From positions 3,361,501-3,425,500 of the forward strand of contig NZ_AZUN01000001.1 of the NCBI RefSeq assembly GCF_000527095.1: a DNA stretch of 64,000 nt. The letters are read 5' to 3'. Under the pieces are notes generated by a model. That model was not told the origin of the DNA, did not search any database, and saw only the letters and a list, made by a program, of their open reading frames with translations. Shown piece by piece: positions 61,774-64,000 of this stretch (the first letter of the stretch is position 1; each line of letters starts with the position of its first letter). Source of the DNA: Methylomicrobium lacus LW14 (GTDB lineage Bacteria > Pseudomonadota > Gammaproteobacteria > Methylococcales > Methylomonadaceae). The translations under genes were made by a program, and so were the position numbers.

Positions 61774-62646
61774 TCAAGCGCACAGCGCCGTATTTTCGGC
61801 AGGCGCATGGTCAAAAGACGGGGTGCCGTAGAACTCGCCTTCGACCAGTTCAAAGCCTGCGTTCTGCGCCAAGGCGCTGCTTTTTATCTGCGTCACATTC
61901 GCCAGGATGCTGCGCCCGCCGATCGACCGCACCAGCGCATTCCATTGCCGCAGTTTTTCGGCAGCCCTGACGTCGCGGATCGTGTCCAGCGAGTTGGCTG
62001 CCAAACTGACATAATTCGGCTCCAAGGCCTGAATCAACTGATCGGCGTGTTGACCCAGCGCGGCATAATCGAACTTCAGCGCGATTTGATAGCCGCGGCG
62101 CCGGTAATTCTCCAGTCCCTGGTTCAACTGTTGCTGAAAACGCGCATAGGCCGGATTGACGGGCACCGTGATCGCGACGTTCCGAGTCTCCAGTCCGCAG
62201 CGCACGATGATTTCTTCGAAATAAACGCCGTGATTCTCCTTCACGCCGAGGATATGCCGGGGATCGACGTCCAGAAACAGCGTATCGGTTTCCGCTTGCG
62301 TCGGCAGTAATAAATAATTCAGCATGTGCACGGTTCTCGACAGGCGGTCGAAGCTTAGAATCGACAGCGTGTCGATCGAAGGCGTCAAAGGATGATTCAG
62401 CAAATGCTCGATGTCATCCCGGTACAACGGTTCCGCCGGGCTATTGGTCAGCTGCTGTTTGGCCGTATATCCCGCGATCTGCGACGGATCTTCGGTCAAC
62501 CGAACCGGCGACAAGATGCTGCCGATCTGTATCGGTCCATACAGTCCATGAACGACGCCGTTTTTGAAGACGAACGGTCCGGAACTGCCGGGGTCGTTAA
62601 ATCCTAAGCGATAGTTGAAGTGTTCGACTAACTGCTGTAAAGGCAT
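61774..62646 (-). CDS. Degenerate EAL-domain protein
   Basis: A 290-residue protein resembling c-di-GMP phosphodiesterase EAL folds, but the catalytic signatures are missing: no EAL/EVL motif is seen, LFLDVDPRHIL occupies its place, and ALKFDYAALG replaces DDFG. Other scaffold text is kept (LEPNYVSLAANSLD, GGRSILANVTQIKSSALAQNAGFELVEGEFYG). So it probably acts by binding and not by hydrolysis. I start it at MPLQQLVEHFNYRLGF (62646); the longer upstream frame is unlikely. A decayed copy of its 3' end lies at 55775-55935. Confidence 0.78.
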   Translation of the reverse strand: MPLQQLVEHFNYRLGFNDPGSSGPFVFKNGVVHGLYGPIQIGSILSPVRLTEDPSQIAGYTAKQQLTNSPAEPLYRDDIEHLLNHPLTPSIDTLSILSFDRLSRTVHMLNYLLLPTQAETDTLFLDVDPRHILGVKENHGVYFEEIIVRCGLETRNVAITVPVNPAYARFQQQLNQGLENYRRRGYQIALKFDYAALGQHADQLIQALEPNYVSLAANSLDTIRDVRAAEKLRQWNALVRSIGGRSILANVTQIKSSALAQNAGFELVEGEFYGTPSFDHAPAENTALCA

Positions 62647-62868
62647 GGTATTTAAGTCCTTGACGAAACAATAGCAGGGAAAATACCCCAATGATTGACG
62701 ATAACGAATAGGTTAAGGGATAAGGCAGGCGAAAGGAAACGATAGTTTTAGAATCCCATATCTCAATCGATGATAGGCGGCGAGCAGGACGTCGATTTTG
62801 ATGGGAAGAAAAAACGATCCACAGCCGGCAACTCGGATTGAGAGTTGCCCTCTGCGCATGCGCAGCAA

Positions 62869-63639
62869 TTATTGGGCTCTTACCGCCACCAGATGCACAT
62901 AGCGCCCCATATCGCGGTAAGTCGGCATCCGGCAATGACGGTATTCCAGTTCGAACAGTTCGGACTGATCGCTGTGTTCGAGCGTTCCCTTGTCAAGATA
63001 GTCATGAAACACGCGAATGCCGGTATGGGCCGTGATCTCGAAACCCCATAGCTTCAGATGCTCGATCACTTCATGCGGGTATTGCGGATTCGGCGGCGTC
63101 AGTTTGTCGCCCTTGCCGAGATAGCTGTCGCTCAGCAGGTGTTGCCAGCGCCAGCCGCCTTTCAGCGCATTGGTATAAACCATCGCGTTCCGATTATAGA
63201 ACAGCAGCGACAAGGTGCCGCCCGGTTTGACCCGGTCCGCGATGATTTGCAGCGTCGGTATCGGTTCCGCCAGCCACTCCAGTACCGCATGGCACAATAC
63301 CAGATCAAATGGGGGCAGGTGGGGCGCCAGGTCTTGCGCGGCCTGATGGTGAAATTCGGCAGGCTGGCCATGTTTTTGGAAGAGCTGCCTGGCGCGCGCC
63401 AGCATTTTTTCGGACAGGTCGCACAGCGTAAGCCGATGTCCCTTTTCCGCCAGCCCCAGGCTGATTTGCGCAAAGCCGCAGCCGGCATCCCAAACGGTCA
63501 GCGGCGCCGGGCTCCGGTAAAAAACGTCCAGATCCTCCCTCAGCAACTTCAGCCGCCAATCGCCCTTCGCGGTCGCATAGACTTTTTTTTCGAATCTTTC
63601 GATCAGGTGGTCGAAATTTTTATCCTGTTTTGATTTCAT
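62869..63639 (-). CDS. cmoM: tRNA 5-carboxymethoxyuridine methyltransferase CmoM
   Basis: A 256-residue SAM methyltransferase (formerly SmtA) that methylates cmo5U34 in tRNA. The start at 63639 (MKSKQDKNFDHLIERFEKKVYATAKGDWRLKLLREDL) follows E. coli SmtA. SAM motif VWDAGCGFAQISLGLAEKGH, then LCHAVLEWLAEP, GGTLSLLFYN, GIRVFHDYL and ELEYRHCRMPTYRDMGRYVHLVA all align. Confidence 0.9.
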   Translation of the reverse strand: MKSKQDKNFDHLIERFEKKVYATAKGDWRLKLLREDLDVFYRSPAPLTVWDAGCGFAQISLGLAEKGHRLTLCDLSEKMLARARQLFQKHGQPAEFHHQAAQDLAPHLPPFDLVLCHAVLEWLAEPIPTLQIIADRVKPGGTLSLLFYNRNAMVYTNALKGGWRWQHLLSDSYLGKGDKLTPPNPQYPHEVIEHLKLWGFEITAHTGIRVFHDYLDKGTLEHSDQSELFELEYRHCRMPTYRDMGRYVHLVAVRAQ

Positions 63640-63674
63640 TTTACTCAGTAAAAACCCAGCGTCGCGCACCGCTG

Positions 63675-63968
63675 TTAAAGCCTGCTAATCCAGTAAAGAG
63701 GGCGCCGGCGATGATGTGCAAGCGCAAGAATTTGAATGTTGCCGTCAACCTCTCGAAAAATAACATGGAAAGGAAAACCCTGAACCCTTGCTCTGCGAAT
63801 GTCCGGCGGAACCTCGGTGTGATGGCGAGCAGGCATTTCACAGATACTGGCAATGACGGTTTTAACCGCTTCATGGAAGCGTGCCCCAAGTTCCGTACGC
63901 AGTGACTTATAGAATGCAACATGTTCTGCATATTCCGCAGCGGCTTCGGGATGGAAGCTGTAGATCAT
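63675..63968 (-). CDS. ParE/RelE-family toxin
   Basis: A 97-residue ParE-like toxin: MIYSFHPEAAAEYAEHVAFYKSLRTELGARFHEAVKTVIASI, then FPFHVIFREVDGNIQILALAHHRRRPLYW. Its ATG overlaps the antitoxin stop (ATGA). ParE toxins poison gyrase, RelE relatives cut mRNA; the RPLYW end fits the ParE side. Confidence 0.85.
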   Translation of the reverse strand: MIYSFHPEAAAEYAEHVAFYKSLRTELGARFHEAVKTVIASICEMPARHHTEVPPDIRRARVQGFPFHVIFREVDGNIQILALAHHRRRPLYWISRL

Positions 63969-64000
63969 TTCAAAATGGCTTGGATTTTGCGTTCAACTTC
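63965..64000 (-). CDS. Antitoxin of the ParE module (3' end only)
   Basis: The last codons read EVERKIQAILK then TGA, overlapping the toxin start. The gene begins beyond the window, so the family cannot be assigned. Confidence 0.6.
   Translation of the reverse strand, partial: EVERKIQAILK

Overview
The window is typical gammaproteobacterial chromosome. Conserved neighbourhoods of that class are present: zapA with a 6S RNA gene behind it, ygfB-pepP-ubiH-ubiI, pilSR, rph-rdgB, and tesA divergent from ybbA-ybbP. High GC, sigma-54 use, an SBP56-like secreted protein and FadL-type and alginate-export-type porins fit a methanotroph-like member (Methylococcales). No methane or methanol oxidation gene lies in the window, so that placement is an inference.

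Layout. 1-23.4 kb is housekeeping backbone: a large membrane protein cut by the window edge, trmN6 preceded by a GxxExxY remnant, ybbAP/tesA, 6S RNA and zapA, the ubiquinone hydroxylase operon, pilRS, sucCD, nadE and a CorA-type Mg transporter with an MgtE_N-like front end. 23.4-29.4 kb is an accessory island inserted between two convergent Mg2+ transporter genes. It holds fragments of ISAs1 and IS110-type transposases, a broken Mrr-like nuclease, two tandem DUF1778/GNAT toxin-antitoxin modules, and a divergent MarR/aminotransferase pair with two identical operator-like dyads. 29.5-36.9 kb returns to backbone: mgtE, DUF475, two orphan MacB-type permeases, rph-rdgB and two duplicated BON lipoproteins.

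37.2-49.4 kb is the most interesting part, a sulfur locus. It runs: SrpA-like catalase-family protein (divergent), YezD-family small protein, porin, periplasmic sulfate-binding protein, CysT, CysW, CysA, a CysB-like regulator, serine O-acetyltransferase, a family 2A encapsulin shell protein, and a SufS-type cysteine desulfurase with a 211-residue disordered N-terminal extension, the expected encapsulated cargo. The locus links sulfate import to cysteine precursor synthesis and then to a protein nanocompartment thought to store sulfur. A near-identical spaced dyad precedes both the YezD/porin unit and the sulfate operon. The cargo linker carries a dispersed genomic repeat plus a 5 x 18 bp in-frame tandem expansion.

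50-55.7 kb encodes a CzcCBA-type heavy-metal efflux system. 55.7-56.6 kb is non-coding but rich: a decayed copy of the 3' end of the downstream EAL gene, a 116-bp MITE-like element with target duplication, two dyads and a sigma-54 promoter. These precede a secreted SBP56/methanethiol-oxidase-like protein followed by a PpiC foldase, an SCP2-like protein and a FadL-family porin. The window ends with a degenerate EAL protein, cmoM and a ParE toxin with the end of its antitoxin.
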